Origin: Nymphalis io
Taxonomy: Eukaryota; Arthropoda; Insecta; Lepidoptera; Nymphalidae
Reading direction: 5' to 3'
Length of the DNA: 64,000 nt
Assembly: GCF_905147045.1 (NCBI RefSeq)
Contig: NC_065890.1
Coordinates: 7,068,001-7,132,000, forward strand
Part shown: positions 35,801-46,949 of the stretch, one piece after another
Layout: the number at the start of each line of letters is the position of its first letter
Numbering within the stretch: the stretch's first letter is position 1
Translations under genes and position numbers: made by a program
The notes under the pieces: generated by a model
What the model saw: only the letters and a program-made list of their open reading frames with translations
Databases searched by the model: none
Told to the model about the DNA's origin: nothing

Positions 35801-38233
35801 GTATTCGTTATCCCCTGTGTCAGGTGGTATACCATGAATACATACAAAATTCAACTATATAGTCAATCAATTAGTATATTTCAGGGATAAATTTATGCTT
35901 GTTCCAATTCTGCATCTGTTGCATACTACCATGTGTTAGATAAAATTCTTCCACTTATAAGTCCAACTAGCAGTGGAGAAGTGCCTGTTACATAATAAAA
36001 TTTTGTGCAGGGATAATGGACAACAACAAAGACGAAAGCGTATTTACTTCTAGGCAAACAACTGCAATGAATGAATTTACTGCAAATGCTCTAACAACTA
36101 CTTCCTTAAACCGACATAATTCATATAAAGAGACAAAATCTACCACAGATTTATGTAAGTGGTAATATACAATAATTTTCTTATATAGATATATATTTTA
36201 ATTATGTTAGTTTTCTTAAAAACTATACTTTTATAAATTTTCAGCTTCCAATAATCTTCGTCAAAGTAATAGCGAGATGTCATTAGGTCCACCCTCTCTA
36301 GGGCCCAGATCGTTATCTTTCACGAGACCACCGAGTCAGAACAGGTGATTATCATTTTTTTTATATGAATTAATAACTGTAACACTATCTACTGAAAAAT
36401 TCTGGGTGGTTATTGAAAAAAATAATTTGTAGCTAAATAACATTTTCAACATATTTTTAATCGTCAAGAGAATAGTCTTTGGTGAAAAAGATAAAGAAGT
36501 GACAAAATATCAAAAATGATAAAGTTTTTTCTTATACAAATTATATATGATACGATTGTCACAGAACCAGGACCGAGAGCGGCCCGCGCGAGAGTGTGGC
36601 GGCGCCGCGCGCTGCGGAAGCCGAGCCAGAGTTCGTGCCCTACTCCATCGACAGGCCTGTCGGCCTCGACCTTGACGAGTTTCTACCCGTATGTAACTTC
36701 CATGTATTGGTCTCTTGTAATCACACTCCATCCAGGCGGTTGAAACTGCTCAAAAATCGCTTTAAATTAACAGAGCATATAGTCAATCAAACATTTAAAA
36801 ATTGCGCAGCGCGGACTAACAGCGGGCGCAGGGCGGAGGGGTGCGCGGGGAGCGGGCGCCGAGCCCAGCGAGCAGGAGGTGCTGGGTGTCATGATGCGCG
36901 GACACGACTCCATGATGGCCGTGCTCGCTGCCAGGCAGCGAGCCCTGCAGGTACACAACACATTTCATTACAATAATTCAATTACATATGACAACTATTT
37001 TCAGCCAATTTTTTTGAGATTCTCCAATATTCTACGGCCGACCATCTTTTTTACAAATCAATCTTCATGCAGCCCGCCGGGCTTTTGTTTTTGCCCCACT
37101 TGATGTTACTTTATTTTAAAATATACGCGATAAATCCGTTCATATGTTTAATTACCTAAATACCTAATATATTATGTTTGCAGGCCGCGACGCCATGACC
37201 AACACGTGTTTGTGGCCCCTATAAAGAAAAGATTGAGTATCGCTGGTGTAGACACTATATTTAGTACAATTTTATTTACAGATATTCCATTCAGTAAGAA
37301 TAAACAAAAGCTTGAAATCTGCTTTAGAATCTGTGATAGCCTTAGAAGATGCTTCTGTGATATTGGATATTTTAAATGTCATGGCCCATAAACCGTAAGT
37401 ACCTGTTCTTTCCTTCATTGACAAAGCCAAGCTAATAAATTGAAATTAAGTTTTTAAATTAAGGAAGTATTTGCAAAAAATATATATGAAATTTTAGGTT
37501 TACCACAAGTTTCTTACTGCTTGTCAAATACATTTTCTTGCATATAAGGAGCCTACCATATGTCATGGCTTGGTTGGTTAAGTATATATGTAATGTAACA
37601 GTATTTTATCCAAAAAATGCTTTCCACACAATGTTGTTTTTCATAGTTTTATCACTTAGTGTTTTTTTTAAAGTTTCAAGAAAATACCAACATTTGCTTT
37701 TATTTCAGATCATTATGGAATTTGGACATTTGTCTTCTAATGCTGCCTAAAATATTTGAATTGCTACAAAGCAAATATGAGTCGTAAGTTTAAAAATTTT
37801 ACGCTTTTAACATATAACTCTGGTACCAAATTACTAATACCTGGGCGATAATAATAAATGTTTAGCTTTTTTAAAAAAAAATAGGAACATTTTTTCGAGA
37901 TAGAATACAAGGTAGCTTTTTTTATATTATAAAATATGTAATTTATGAAACTACTGCTTATTATAAATAAATTTTAGATATATGCAGTGCGGTTGCAACG
38001 CTTTACGGCTGATTGTGCGAAATTTTTCGTCAGTTGTTCGTGCTAATGTCAGTGCGCCGGTCCGAACACTTGGAGTAGATATACCAAGAGAAGAACGTTA
38101 CACGAAATGCGTACAAATACATCAGCTCTTGCTTGACATACGTGCGTTCCTTCTGAAGAGACAGACACTACAAGGCCGTCTCGGAGCTGCTTTCCGTGAC
38201 CTACATACATTAATGCAACAAGGACTCGACTGA
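32854..38233 (+). CDS. KATNB1: Katanin p80 WD40-repeat subunit B1
   Basis: Regulatory subunit of the microtubule-severing ATPase katanin. Sixteen exons close in frame (771 aa): 32854-32884, 32953-33083, 33163-33496, 33670-33868, 34047-34197, 34466-34640, 35091-35225, 35312-35368, 35514-35663, 36011-36154, 36245-36344, 36565-36688, 36810-36950, 37282-37394, 37709-37783, 37978-38233. Residues 1 to about 300 form WD40 repeats (RSWKLQEFVAHKANV, LATGGDDKKVNLWAIG, 'LSGHTTPVE', 'GSQTGALKIWDLEAAKLLRT', 'SPDGQWIASACEDG', 'FWDMEKFQ'). A Ser/Thr-rich linker follows, with 'PVGLDLDEFLP' near its end. The con80 domain that binds the p60 ATPase comes last ('MRGHDSMMAVLAARQRALQ', 'ALEDASVILDILNVMAHKPS', 'LMLPKIFELLQSKYES', 'VDIPREERYTKC'). 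Human p80 has 655 aa; the extra length is linker. Exon 9 uses donor CCA|gtaatt and is the least certain exon. A family R repeat sits in intron 6. Confidence 0.95.
34770..35060 (-). repeat. Family R copy in katanin intron 6
   Basis: Near-complete reverse copy: 'ggtagggctttgtgcaagc', 'ctgggtaggtaccacccac', 'tgttgtgttccggtttgaag', 'cccaaggttggtggcgcatt', 'catatgctcgtccgcc' and 'ttcctattctataaaaa'. It ends about 30 nt before the exon 7 acceptor, so its A-rich end abuts the splice site. Confidence 0.85.
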
Positions 38234-38431
38234 CGAAATAGTTCAAATGTCCCATGGCGGACATTGTATTTTTAACAGCCGGTACATCAGACAGTTTTAT
38301 ACAAAAAATCTGAATTTCGAAGTGTACTTAAATTATACCTTGTAAGACTTTAAACATAAGAACTAAATTTGTTAATATTCATAATATTGCCCTTGAAGTA
38401 ACAAAAATGCCATACATATATTTAAATCATT

Positions 38432-38437
38432 AATAAA
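38432..38437 (+). terminator. Poly(A) signal AATAAA of katanin p80
   Basis: Canonical AATAAA about 200 nt after the stop codon. Assignment is by position. Confidence 0.5.
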
Positions 38438-38734
38438 TATGCACAGCACAAACACTTGATGTTTTAAAATTTTGAACAGAATATCACTGTTAAAATGTAC
38501 AATTTATTATCAACAATGGTTTTTCTTGATTAATAAAAAATTAACATAATCTCATCATTATTTATATCAAAATTAAAATGTTATTTATTGGTGTATATTC
38601 AATTTACTAGACTGACATTAACAATTTTAAAGTGTAATTTTAAGAATTCAATTAAAAAATATTAAATATTATAATTATATTTTATTATATATATTCATAA
38701 ACCTAGAGAGAGATACAAAATTTGTATGTTTTTT

Positions 38735-39030
38735 TTTTTTTTTTATAAAATAGGAAGACGGGCGAGTATATGGGCCACCTGATGGTAAGTGGTCACCAAA
38801 CGCCCTTAGACATTGACATTGTAAGAAATGTCAACCATCGCTTACGTAGCCAATGCGCCACCAACCTTGGGAACTAAGATTTTATGTCCCTTGTGTCTGT
38901 AATTACACTGGCTCACTCACCCTTCAAACCGGAACACAACAATAATAAGTACTGCTGTTTTGCGGTAGAATATCTGATGAGTGGGTGGTACCTACCCAGA
39001 CGAGCTTGCACAAAGCTCTACCACCAGTAT
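38735..39030 (+). repeat. Family R, best full-length copy
   Basis: Begins with 'ataaaataggaagacgggcg', passes 'ctgatggtaagtggtcacc', 'acattgacattgtaag', 'aatgcgccaccaaccttggg', 'ttacactggctcactcaccc', 'tgctgttttgcggtagaat' and ends 'cgagcttgcacaaagctcta' plus 'ccaccag'. About 290 bp with no coding capacity. It defines the family for the other calls here. A T-run precedes it at 38730-38744. Confidence 0.85.
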
Positions 39031-39230
39031 GTTAAAAGTATTACATATTATCAATGTTTCACAATTAAAGTGGCATACCATATTTAACTAAATGCTTTGT
39101 AATGAAATATTCTGTCACTTCTTATTATATATATAAATTGTAAAAAGAGAATTTAATAATTTGATAGGCAATATTTTTGCAATTTAAAAATTCAAAGAAC
39201 ATACATTGGTATTAATACCAATGAAATAAT

Positions 39231-39305
39231 AATAAGCTCCAAACCTTCTTCTCAAAAAGGGAGAGGAGGCCTTAGCCCAGCAGTGGGACATTCACAGGCT
39301 GTTAC
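39231..39305 (+). mobile_element. SINE S1 3' fragment
   Basis: Only the tail remains: 'ataagctccaaaccttcttc', 'ggcctt'+'agcccagcagtggg', 'acattcacaggctgttac'. It lies between two oppositely oriented family R copies. Confidence 0.75.
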
Positions 39306-39534
39306 AAAATACCAATGAAGACAAATAATAATAAAAGATTTATTATTTATTTTAATTTGATACAAAACAAAGACAAACATGTCTTATGCATGTTCATCAC
39401 TTTGATACAGTTGAACTTATAATATTAAAAAACATTTAGAATTTTATTCTAAGTCTTCAACAGTAAACAATGTTTATTTTATATTAATATAATGTTTTTT
39501 TAATTGGTAGTATGGAATTTACTGGTGGTTTACT

Positions 39535-39832
39535 TTAATCTACTGGTGGTAATGCTTTGTGCAAGCTTGTCCGAGTAGGCACCACCCACTCATCTGATAT
39601 TCTACCACAAAACAGCCATAATGGGTATTGTTGTGTTCCGGTTTGAAGGGTGAGTAAGCCAATGTAATTAAAGGCACAAGGGACATAACATCTTAGTTCC
39701 TAAGATTGGTGGCGCATTAGCTTTGTATGCAATGGTTAACATTTCTTACAATGCCAATGTCTATCGGCGTTGGTGACCATAACCATCAGGTGGCCCATAT
39801 ATTTGTCCGCCTACCTATTATAAAAAAAAATA
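39535..39832 (-). repeat. Family R full-length copy, inverted relative to 38735-39030
   Basis: Reverse copy starting 'ctactggtggtaatgctttg', through 'gttgtgttccggtttgaagg' and 'ggtggcgcattagc', ending 'cctacctattataaaaaaa'. With the forward copy at 38735 it makes an inverted repeat with a spacer of about 500 bp. Confidence 0.8.
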
Positions 39833-40148
39833 TTAAGGTATTCATTAAATTATATAATAAACACTGAAAATTTAATGGATCTAAACAATTTTTCTCTATT
39901 GAGAGCATCAATAACAAAAAATACCTACACAACATATATTTTTTTTACTTTATTTTGTAGTAATCATTATATTTATTTTAACTTATTATTACATTTCGAG
40001 GCTCTTATCATGCAAATGTGTGGGACAGTAGTTAAATTAATAAAACAACAATCTACATTTGATACATAATAAACCTATAATAGCAATTTTTGATACACAA
40101 TGGTATTTGGATATTAATTTCTTATAAAGTAAATTTATGTACATAAAA

Positions 40149-40553
40149 TTAATTAATCTTTTTCTTTTTAATGGTACATTCACTTGGACTTGAACACCAT
40201 TTGCGTTTGTGAAAACTTTCCATCTTTTTAGATAAAATGTCATCTGAAATATCCTTTTTCATTTCACCCATGTCGTCATCTTTCTTATATTCTAATGCCA
40301 TCAACCTCTCTATTTCCGGATTCATACCTTTAAATGAAAGTCTTCCTTCTATTAAATCTTCACAATAAATAAAACTAGACTCTGATATGTAATTGCCGGA
40401 GGCATGTCGCATTTCACTCGTTATAACGTTGGAATATAAATCTTCAATATCTTGAGTATTTTCTAACTCTTTTTCTATTCTATCTTTGGTTTTCTTCATA
40501 AATTTCATATCCAAAACAGATTTAGGTAACTGTGGTTTTTTCTTTGAAGCCAT
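40149..40553 (-). CDS. MPHOSPH6: M-phase phosphoprotein 6 (exosome cofactor MPP6)
   Basis: Intronless 134-aa frame, close to the human length (160 aa). It matches MPP6 at the N-terminal 'LPKSVLDMKFMKK', at 'YCEDLIEGRLSFKGMNPEIE' (the exosome-associated core motif, about 63-82) and at the lysine-rich tail ending 'TIKKKKIN'. MPP6 binds the nuclear exosome (RRP6/EXOSC10 side), helps recruit the MTR4 helicase and takes part in 3' maturation of 5.8S rRNA. The ATG at 40553 is the first in frame. It is divergent from NOL10, another rRNA-processing gene, with about 710 bp between start codons. Identification rests on the core motif and overall layout. Confidence 0.9.
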   Translation of the reverse strand: MASKKKPQLPKSVLDMKFMKKTKDRIEKELENTQDIEDLYSNVITSEMRHASGNYISESSFIYCEDLIEGRLSFKGMNPEIERLMALEYKKDDDMGEMKKDISDDILSKKMESFHKRKWCSSPSECTIKKKKIN

Positions 40554-41262
40554 AGTTAATATGTGTATTTTATAAAATGTTTGGTAATAATTTGAGTTAG
40601 ACTTCTTTTACTGGTTTAATTTATTGTAACAACAAAATAAACCTCGTAAACTTCAACCAATTTTAGTTATTCCTCGTGTATACCAACATTACCAGCATCG
40701 TGTATTACCCAAAATCCGATAAATCAATAGGTATATTGTAGGTGTATATTATAGGTCAATGTTACTGTGAAGTAAACTGTCAACTGTCAGACTATCAATG
40801 AGCAGAATAAACCTGACCAGACATATGACAGAATTAGTGGTGTCAACTGTCTTTCTGTTTCGAAGATTAGAATAATGTTCATAAGAAGGGACGTTTAATT
40901 TTGACGCTTACGTTAATTAACGCTAAAACAATGGTCCACTTCTCTATCAGTTATTCTTTTCTTCTTTTTCATGCATTTATCTACGCTAGTTGAACGCAAA
41001 ATATTCTGCCAATTTCACGTCTAATGATCATCACTATTCAAAGTATTGTGTTGCCAAATAATAAATTCACATGACAAGTTATATGTCAATTGTCATTTGT
41101 CATATTTACCGAGTACCGCATGGCATGGGATTTATTATGATTGTCATATAGTGTATACGAGTTACTACAATAATTACTATTGTAATTTTTTAATATATTT
41201 TACATCACATGTCTATTAACTCGTCTTTCATTCTTATGTGTTACACACTTAAATAACGAAAA
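40554..41262. promoter_or_regulatory. Divergent promoter region, MPP6 / NOL10
   Basis: A 709-bp interval with no exon. TGTCA/TGACA words are strikingly dense: 40778-40782, 40785-40789, 40826-40830 (TGACA), 40841-40845, and a second cluster at 41072-41102 with four copies (TGACA, then TGTCA three times). One cluster lies nearer each gene. No TATA box is obvious. Confidence 0.6.
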
Positions 41263-44200
41263 ATGCAAGTGTCTGAAATAGATAATGTCAAAATTTACAA
41301 TCTCAGTGCTGGAAAGTCCTTACCAGATGTAAGTTTCGTATTTTGTATCATTTATAAATGGATTAATTTACCCTAAACCTCCATTAAATACAGCTGCCAC
41401 ACACCATTTGCTAGAATGAGTATAGTTAAAAAAAATATGATCTTTCAAAAATTCAATCAAAATTCATTGAAAGGGAATGCATTACCTCATCATTTTTTAT
41501 TTATTTATGATAAAACTGAAGACGTGTATGTTAATCCGAAATAATTTGACATATATAATATTTACTAATGCAAAGTGGACTTTAAACGAAATATTTGATC
41601 ATTATGTCAGTTTTTTTTCTTGTTATAATAATATTTGCATTTGCTCAGTCTGGAAGTTTCACTAACGTATTCTTTTTTAGTGGTTAACGGAAAGAAAGAA
41701 AAGAGCATTATTAAAGAAAAATGTAGACCTAAGGAGAAGAATAGAACTCATCCAAGAGTTTGATATGCCTGGTGTTAGTACAAGTTTACGTGTATCGAAA
41801 GATGGGCAGTATATTATGGCCACTGGTATATATAAACCGAGAATAAAATGTTTTGATGTAAAAAACTTGTCATTGAAATTTGAAAGATGTTTGGATTCTG
41901 AAGTTGTTACATTTGAAATATTAAGTGATGACTATACAAAAGTAAGTAACATTTACTGAGACATGTTGAGAATAGAATAATAATTTATTATCCATGCATT
42001 TTGAGTTAATTGTTTTTATGATGTAATATTTCAGATTGTATTTTTACAATGCGACCGCTATGTTGAGTTTCATGTAGGCCATGGTCGGCATTTTCGACTC
42101 AGAGTTCCACATTTTGGAAGAGATATGAAGTATCATCGACCATCCTGTGATCTTATTGTTGTTGGAGCATCAAATGTAAGTTGAAAATTAATTTTTAAAA
42201 ATGATGAAGTGATTGACTGATGATTTATGATATTTATTTAGGTATTTGCTTATGATTATGATAATTTTAAATTATAAAAAGTTTTCAAGCTAATGCAAAA
42301 ACTTATCCACATATATTTCAGGAAGTGTATAGATTAAATTTAGAATTAGGACAATTTTTGGCACCATATGTAACAAAAGCAACGGAGATTAATTGTTGCG
42401 CTGTGAATGAAGAACATGGTTTATTAACATTTGGTACAGAAAGTGGCCATGTGGAGGCTTGGGATCCTCGCACTAAATCAAGACAAGGCATTTTGGATTG
42501 TGCTCTACATTGTTCAGATGCAGAATATCGGTAAAAATCTTTTAAACAATAAATTTCAGCGATATTCAATTAAGTACATTTTATATCTAATTTAAAAAAA
42601 AAATATTATATGTAACATTTTTTTATAATACTTATATATATAACATAATAACTTTACTTACATTTGTTTTGTTTAAAATATTCAATTGATTGTGTTCTTA
42701 CAGAAATACTAGTGTGCCTTCAATAAGTGCTCTAAAGTTCAATGGAGCATTACAGATGGGAGTTGGCACATCATCTGGCCATGTGTTACTATATGATATT
42801 AGATCTAGTAAACCTCTATTAGTTAAAGATCATATGAATGAAATACCTATTAAATGTATAGATTTTCATAAGCAGTTGGAATATGTGTATTCAATGGATG
42901 CTAATGTTGTTAAAATTTGGGATATTAACACTGTAAGTTGTTCTTATACATATTTATATATTTTTGTAAACTTAGTGTTTATTTTATGTCATATAATGTC
43001 TGAATATCCTAACCATTTATTTGGTTTTTGGCAACTTCAAATGGAATCATAGATAGACCTTATATGGTTCAAACAAATAGAATGTTACGGAGATAAGTAA
43101 TAGTGTAAAATAAAATATTGTTTATTTCAGGGTAAACAGTACACAAATATTGAATCGTCTGTAGATTTTAATGATTTATGTGTAATTCCAAATACCGGTT
43201 TAAGTATGATGGCTGTTGAAGACCAAAAAATGCAAATTTACTACATACCTTCATTAGGTCAGTATTTAAATTTTGTTTTTTTTTTTAACAATCAGTCATT
43301 TATTTTTGTTTTTAAAATTTTATCTTAATTTGTACTTGTATTGGTGTCACTTACCGGCTTAGTTTGTGTGCGTAAAGATGTTGCATTGATTGACAGAATA
43401 TTTAATTTATTTGAAATTGTAATAAATATGTCACATATTTTGCTTGTGAATATAATTTAATATAGTTAATACCTATATTTTTTTTATATATTTGTGTATT
43501 ACTTACAGGACCGGCTCCTAGATGGTGTGCCTTTTTAGATAATTTAACGGAAGAAATGGAGAGTTCAGCTTCACAAACTGTATATGATGATTACAAATTT
43601 ATTACAAAACAAGAATTGGAATCCCTAGGCCTTGATCATTTACTTGGAACTAATTTATTACGAGCATACATGCATGGGTAAGAATATTTTATATAAATGT
43701 AAAAAAGTATAAGAAAATATTTTTAAAATCAATATATGTTCTTAAAAGGTACTTTGTGGATGTCCGGTTGTATAAGAGAGCAAAATCAATCGCTGATCCA
43801 TTCGCATTTGAAGAATATAAAAAACGTAAAATCAGAGAAAAGATTGAACAGGAAAGACCATCCAGAATCACAGTTGAGGATAACTTGCCTAAAGTCAATC
43901 GGGATCTGGCATCTCGGCTGTTGGACAGTGACACAAGAAAGAAAAAACAATCAGTTAATTTACTTAAAGATGACAGATTTAAGGTCAGTTTTATTTTCAA
44001 AACAATTGAATTATTTGTAAGTAACTGTGGAGTTTGTTGACAGTTCTTCTCGGTAAAGTCTACATTCCAAACCAGTGGTAGCTTAACATTTAATTCAATA
44101 CTGTAATGTAACAATTCAAGAATAAATATAAAAACTTATTTGAATAAAGACCATTTTGATTTATAATAATATTAACAATCCATTTATCATTTATAGGCTT

Positions 44201-44981
44201 TGTTTGAAAATCCTGATTTTGAAGTTGATAAAGGTGCTGATGAATATCGATTACTGAATCCAGTACTTGCAAGACTTGACAAGAACAAATCTAAACCCAA
44301 ATTGGAGGCAGAGGATATGGAGGTATGTATTTAATTTATATTTATTTGTGTAGTTTTTACAAGCTTATGCTATATACAATTAATACAGTATTCTCTACTC
44401 ATGCCTTATGTCAGACCATAGGGATCTATGCATGCGATGGTTTTCTCTTTTAATGTGTCTATCCCCAATAAATCCATTTATTGCTATGTTTGTAATGATT
44501 CCAGCAAAGTATGATTAATCTAATTCCCATCATTATTTATCTTTAGATTGCAGAAACTGAAGAAAAAGATTCTGATCAAGAATTATATGAATCCAGTGAC
44601 AGTTCTGATGAAGATCGAACATGGACAAAGGAAGTGAAAAAACAGCACAAAATAATCAGGAGGAAAAAACAAGATGAAGATGATGAAGAAGTTGAATCCG
44701 AGAATGTTGAAAAAGTGTACGAATTTACAAAAGCTCCTAAAACAGCAAATATTAGAAGTGTTATGCAGGTTAGCAAGAAGAGCTTAGGAGAGAGATTAGC
44801 GAGAGAAGGTACAACTGTGATGACAGGCACTGCTGGTAACAGAGAAATGAAGTTCTCTATGAGAAATAAAAAGAAGTCATCAGAAAACGATAAGAAAATG
44901 AAAAAGCACTATGAAGAAAGGAAACAAATAGTGAGAAGAACTGGCTATTTGACTAAAAAGAAACTCCCAAAAATGTTATGA
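41263..44981 (+). CDS. NOL10: Nucleolar protein 10 (yeast Enp2), SSU processome component
   Basis: Ten exons close in frame to 665 aa (human 688): 41263-41328, 41681-41941, 42035-42175, 42322-42530, 42704-42932, 43131-43257, 43509-43677, 43749-43983, 44197-44322, 44547-44981. Blocks in order are 'VKIYNLSAGKSLPDWL', 'RRRIELIQEFDMPGVS', 'YIMATGIYKPRIKCFD', 'FHVGHGRHFRLRVPHFGRDM', 'GLLTFGTESGHVEAWDPR', 'VKIWDINTGK', 'PAPRWCAFLDNLTEEMES', 'YKFITKQELESLGLDHLLGT' and 'VDVRLYKRAKSIADPFAFEE'. An acidic, then strongly basic, C-terminus follows ('RTGYLTKKKLPKML'). The N-terminal half is WD40-like. The protein belongs to the small-subunit processome that matures 18S rRNA in the nucleolus. The stop codon overlaps the poly(A) signal. 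Confidence 0.95.
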
Positions 44982-44986
44982 ATAAA
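44981..44986 (+). terminator. Poly(A) signal overlapping the NOL10 stop codon
   Basis: TGA at 44979-44981 shares its A with AATAAA at 44981-44986. The 3' UTR would be only about 15-30 nt if this signal is used. The T-run after it and the repeat starting at 45067 leave little room for a longer one. Confidence 0.55.
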
Positions 44987-45066
44987 AATAGTTTGAAAAA
45001 AAGATTTTCTTTTTTTTCCGTTAGATAAATTATGTATAAAATTTTACATGTTATATAGTACATTAC

Positions 45067-45725
45067 CTTTTTTTTTCGAGGAGGAAAGGCATTTCGCCTT
45101 CCGCCCGAACACAACCGGGACGGGTATGTGGGACTCACGGGGCAGAAGGCCACCGTCCTACCCACTAAAACCTCCTCGTTTCCGTCTCACCGCATGGTGG
45201 CGGGGTTACGGGAACGCGTTAGCTCACCACCGCGACCCCGCCTGCGGCCGTCCCTTTGGGTGAGCGACCAACCGGTTGTTTTTTATTGAGGATTTCTACT
45301 CTTGGCCCGGCCGGTGAAGGCAAGGCCATCGGTCCCACCACAGGCTGGCGCCTGGATGGGGAAACGAGTTTGAGAAGGCGGTGACCGAAGTCTGTCCCCC
45401 CAGCATCGACATCGAAACTGGACAAACCCGCCTCTCCCTCCTCTTCTACTCCTCCTCCTGTCTCCGGTAGCCCGAAAGGACTCCGGAGACCAACTCCTTC
45501 TCTCTCTCTCTCCCGCGGCCCAAAAGGACCCCGGAGTCCTCCTACTTGCCACGAAGCCGCTCGCTGGTCCACAGTCTGCTCAACAGAGAAGTACCAGGAG
45601 CGGCCCGCGACACTTCCGTCGCGTCAGTCTCACCCGCGATCGACAAGCAATCCGGAAAAAACATCGGATTGCTGGTCGACCCCGTTGCCCAGGGTGCACC
45701 ACGTGGAGGTGACTGACATGCATGC
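45067..45725 (-). repeat. GC-rich interspersed repeat, LINE-like
   Basis: A T-run at 45067-45076 (a poly-A tail for a minus-strand element) precedes a GC-rich 650-bp block with 'ggaaaggcatttcgccttcc', 'cccgcctgcggccgtcccttt' (first 20 bases) and a CT-microsatellite near 45498-45513. Composition is far from the genome background. Frames of 60-117 codons show no known domain. It is probably the end of a non-LTR element and begins 85 bp after NOL10. Confidence 0.55.
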
Positions 45726-46109
45726 ATTACCTAGCAATTGAATATGCGACTTATGAAATATATTTTTTGAAATATTTATCACCTAATTAAACAATAATGT
45801 GCAACTTTTCTATCAGTTGTCAAAACAATATAACATATACTATACATATAGTGCCCATCAATAAATATTGCACATCGATCACTTAAAAGAGATAATCAAC
45901 TAATTTCGGCTTTGTAGAGCGTTATCTCTCTCGCACGAAACACTAATATTCTGGTATCTATTAGGAGTTGTAAAACCATTATAAATTTTTGTGTAATTGA
46001 ATAAAATACACCAATTCTTTCTATAAGTGCTGTCTTTAGATTATGGATTATGAATAAAAAGTTCATTTTTTTATAATGTTGATGTAATTTTTAATACCTA
46101 TTGTTAAAA
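45726..46109. other. Short AT-rich spacer
   Basis: No gene or repeat recognised between two transposable elements. Confidence 0.4.
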
Positions 46110-46949
46110 TGACACATTCTAATCTTCTTCTTCTTGTGCATCTACACTACTGGAGGCTGGCCGTCAGCTCATCGAATTTTCGCGATCTCGCGCCAAGCGA
46201 AATAGTTTCTCCACGCTGGCGATCTTTGTCCATTCGCGGATGTTGCGCAACCAGGACTTTTTTCTTCTTCCAGCGCGTCGTTTGCCCTCTACTTTGCCCA
46301 TCATTATAATTTGGAGCAGTTAGTACCGCTCGTGTCTCAAGACGTGGCCCAAATACTCGGCTTTTCTCTTCTTGACGGTTTGCAGTAACTTCCGGCTACT
46401 GGCGACGCGCGGGAGTACTCTCATGTTCGGAACTTTCGGTGTCCAGCCAATACGGAGCATTCTGCGGTAACACCACATCTCAAAAACTTCTTCATTTACC
46501 CAAGCATCGAGGTATTTGTACATACGCACCCGCTCTAGGTATTTACCTTCCACCTGAATTTTCGGCTTTAGATCCTTATCCCCCGATACCACCAGAAACT
46601 TGGTCTTGCTAATATTCATGCTCAAACCTGTCTTCACACTGCACTCGTTACCAACCAATGTTCACCAATGTCTGTAGGTCGTTTTCTGAAGAGCACGGTA
46701 GCATCGGCGTATCGTAGGTTATTCACAACTTGATCGTTAATCTTGACACCTACCTCTAACCCCTCCAGAACTTCAGATTTTACAGCTTCCGAGCATATGT
46801 TAAAAAGCAGGGAAGACAATATACACCCCTGACGGACACCACGGCGAATTTCAACTTGACCGGTCTCCGAATGCTCAACTCTCACAGCTGCTCTTTGGTT
46901 TGGTAAGTCCTTGCCATCTAGACCTAAATCCATTGAACGTTCCATAAGT
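46110..46949 (-). mobile_element. RTE-like LINE, 3' half of an interrupted copy
   Basis: The minus-strand frame resumes at 'MERSMDLGLDGKDLPNQRAA' and has 'RRGVRQGCILSSLLFNICSE' and 'NLRYADATVLF', where the catalytic [YF]ADD box reads YADA. Then come 'MNISKTKFLVVSG', 'VRMYKYLDAWVNE' and 'FEMWCYRRMLRIGW', ending 'KAEYLGHVLRHERY' and a stop. About 100 residues usual for this family are missing between 'AWVNE' and 'FEMWC'. Beyond the premature stop the reading continues with 'MMGKVEGKRRAGRRKKSWLR' to about 46150. This copy is dead: YADA, a deletion and a stop. Confidence 0.85.

Noticed and set aside
37184..37281. Possible extra katanin exon after an acceptor-like 'tttgcag' at 37177-37183
   Set aside because: In phase it reaches a stop at once. 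The con80 domain reads through perfectly when exon 13 (ends 36950) joins 37282 directly.
45219..45572. 117-codon minus-strand frame rich in Gly, Arg and Pro
   Set aside because: Lies wholly in the GC-rich repeat and has no known domain. Other frames are also open there because of composition.
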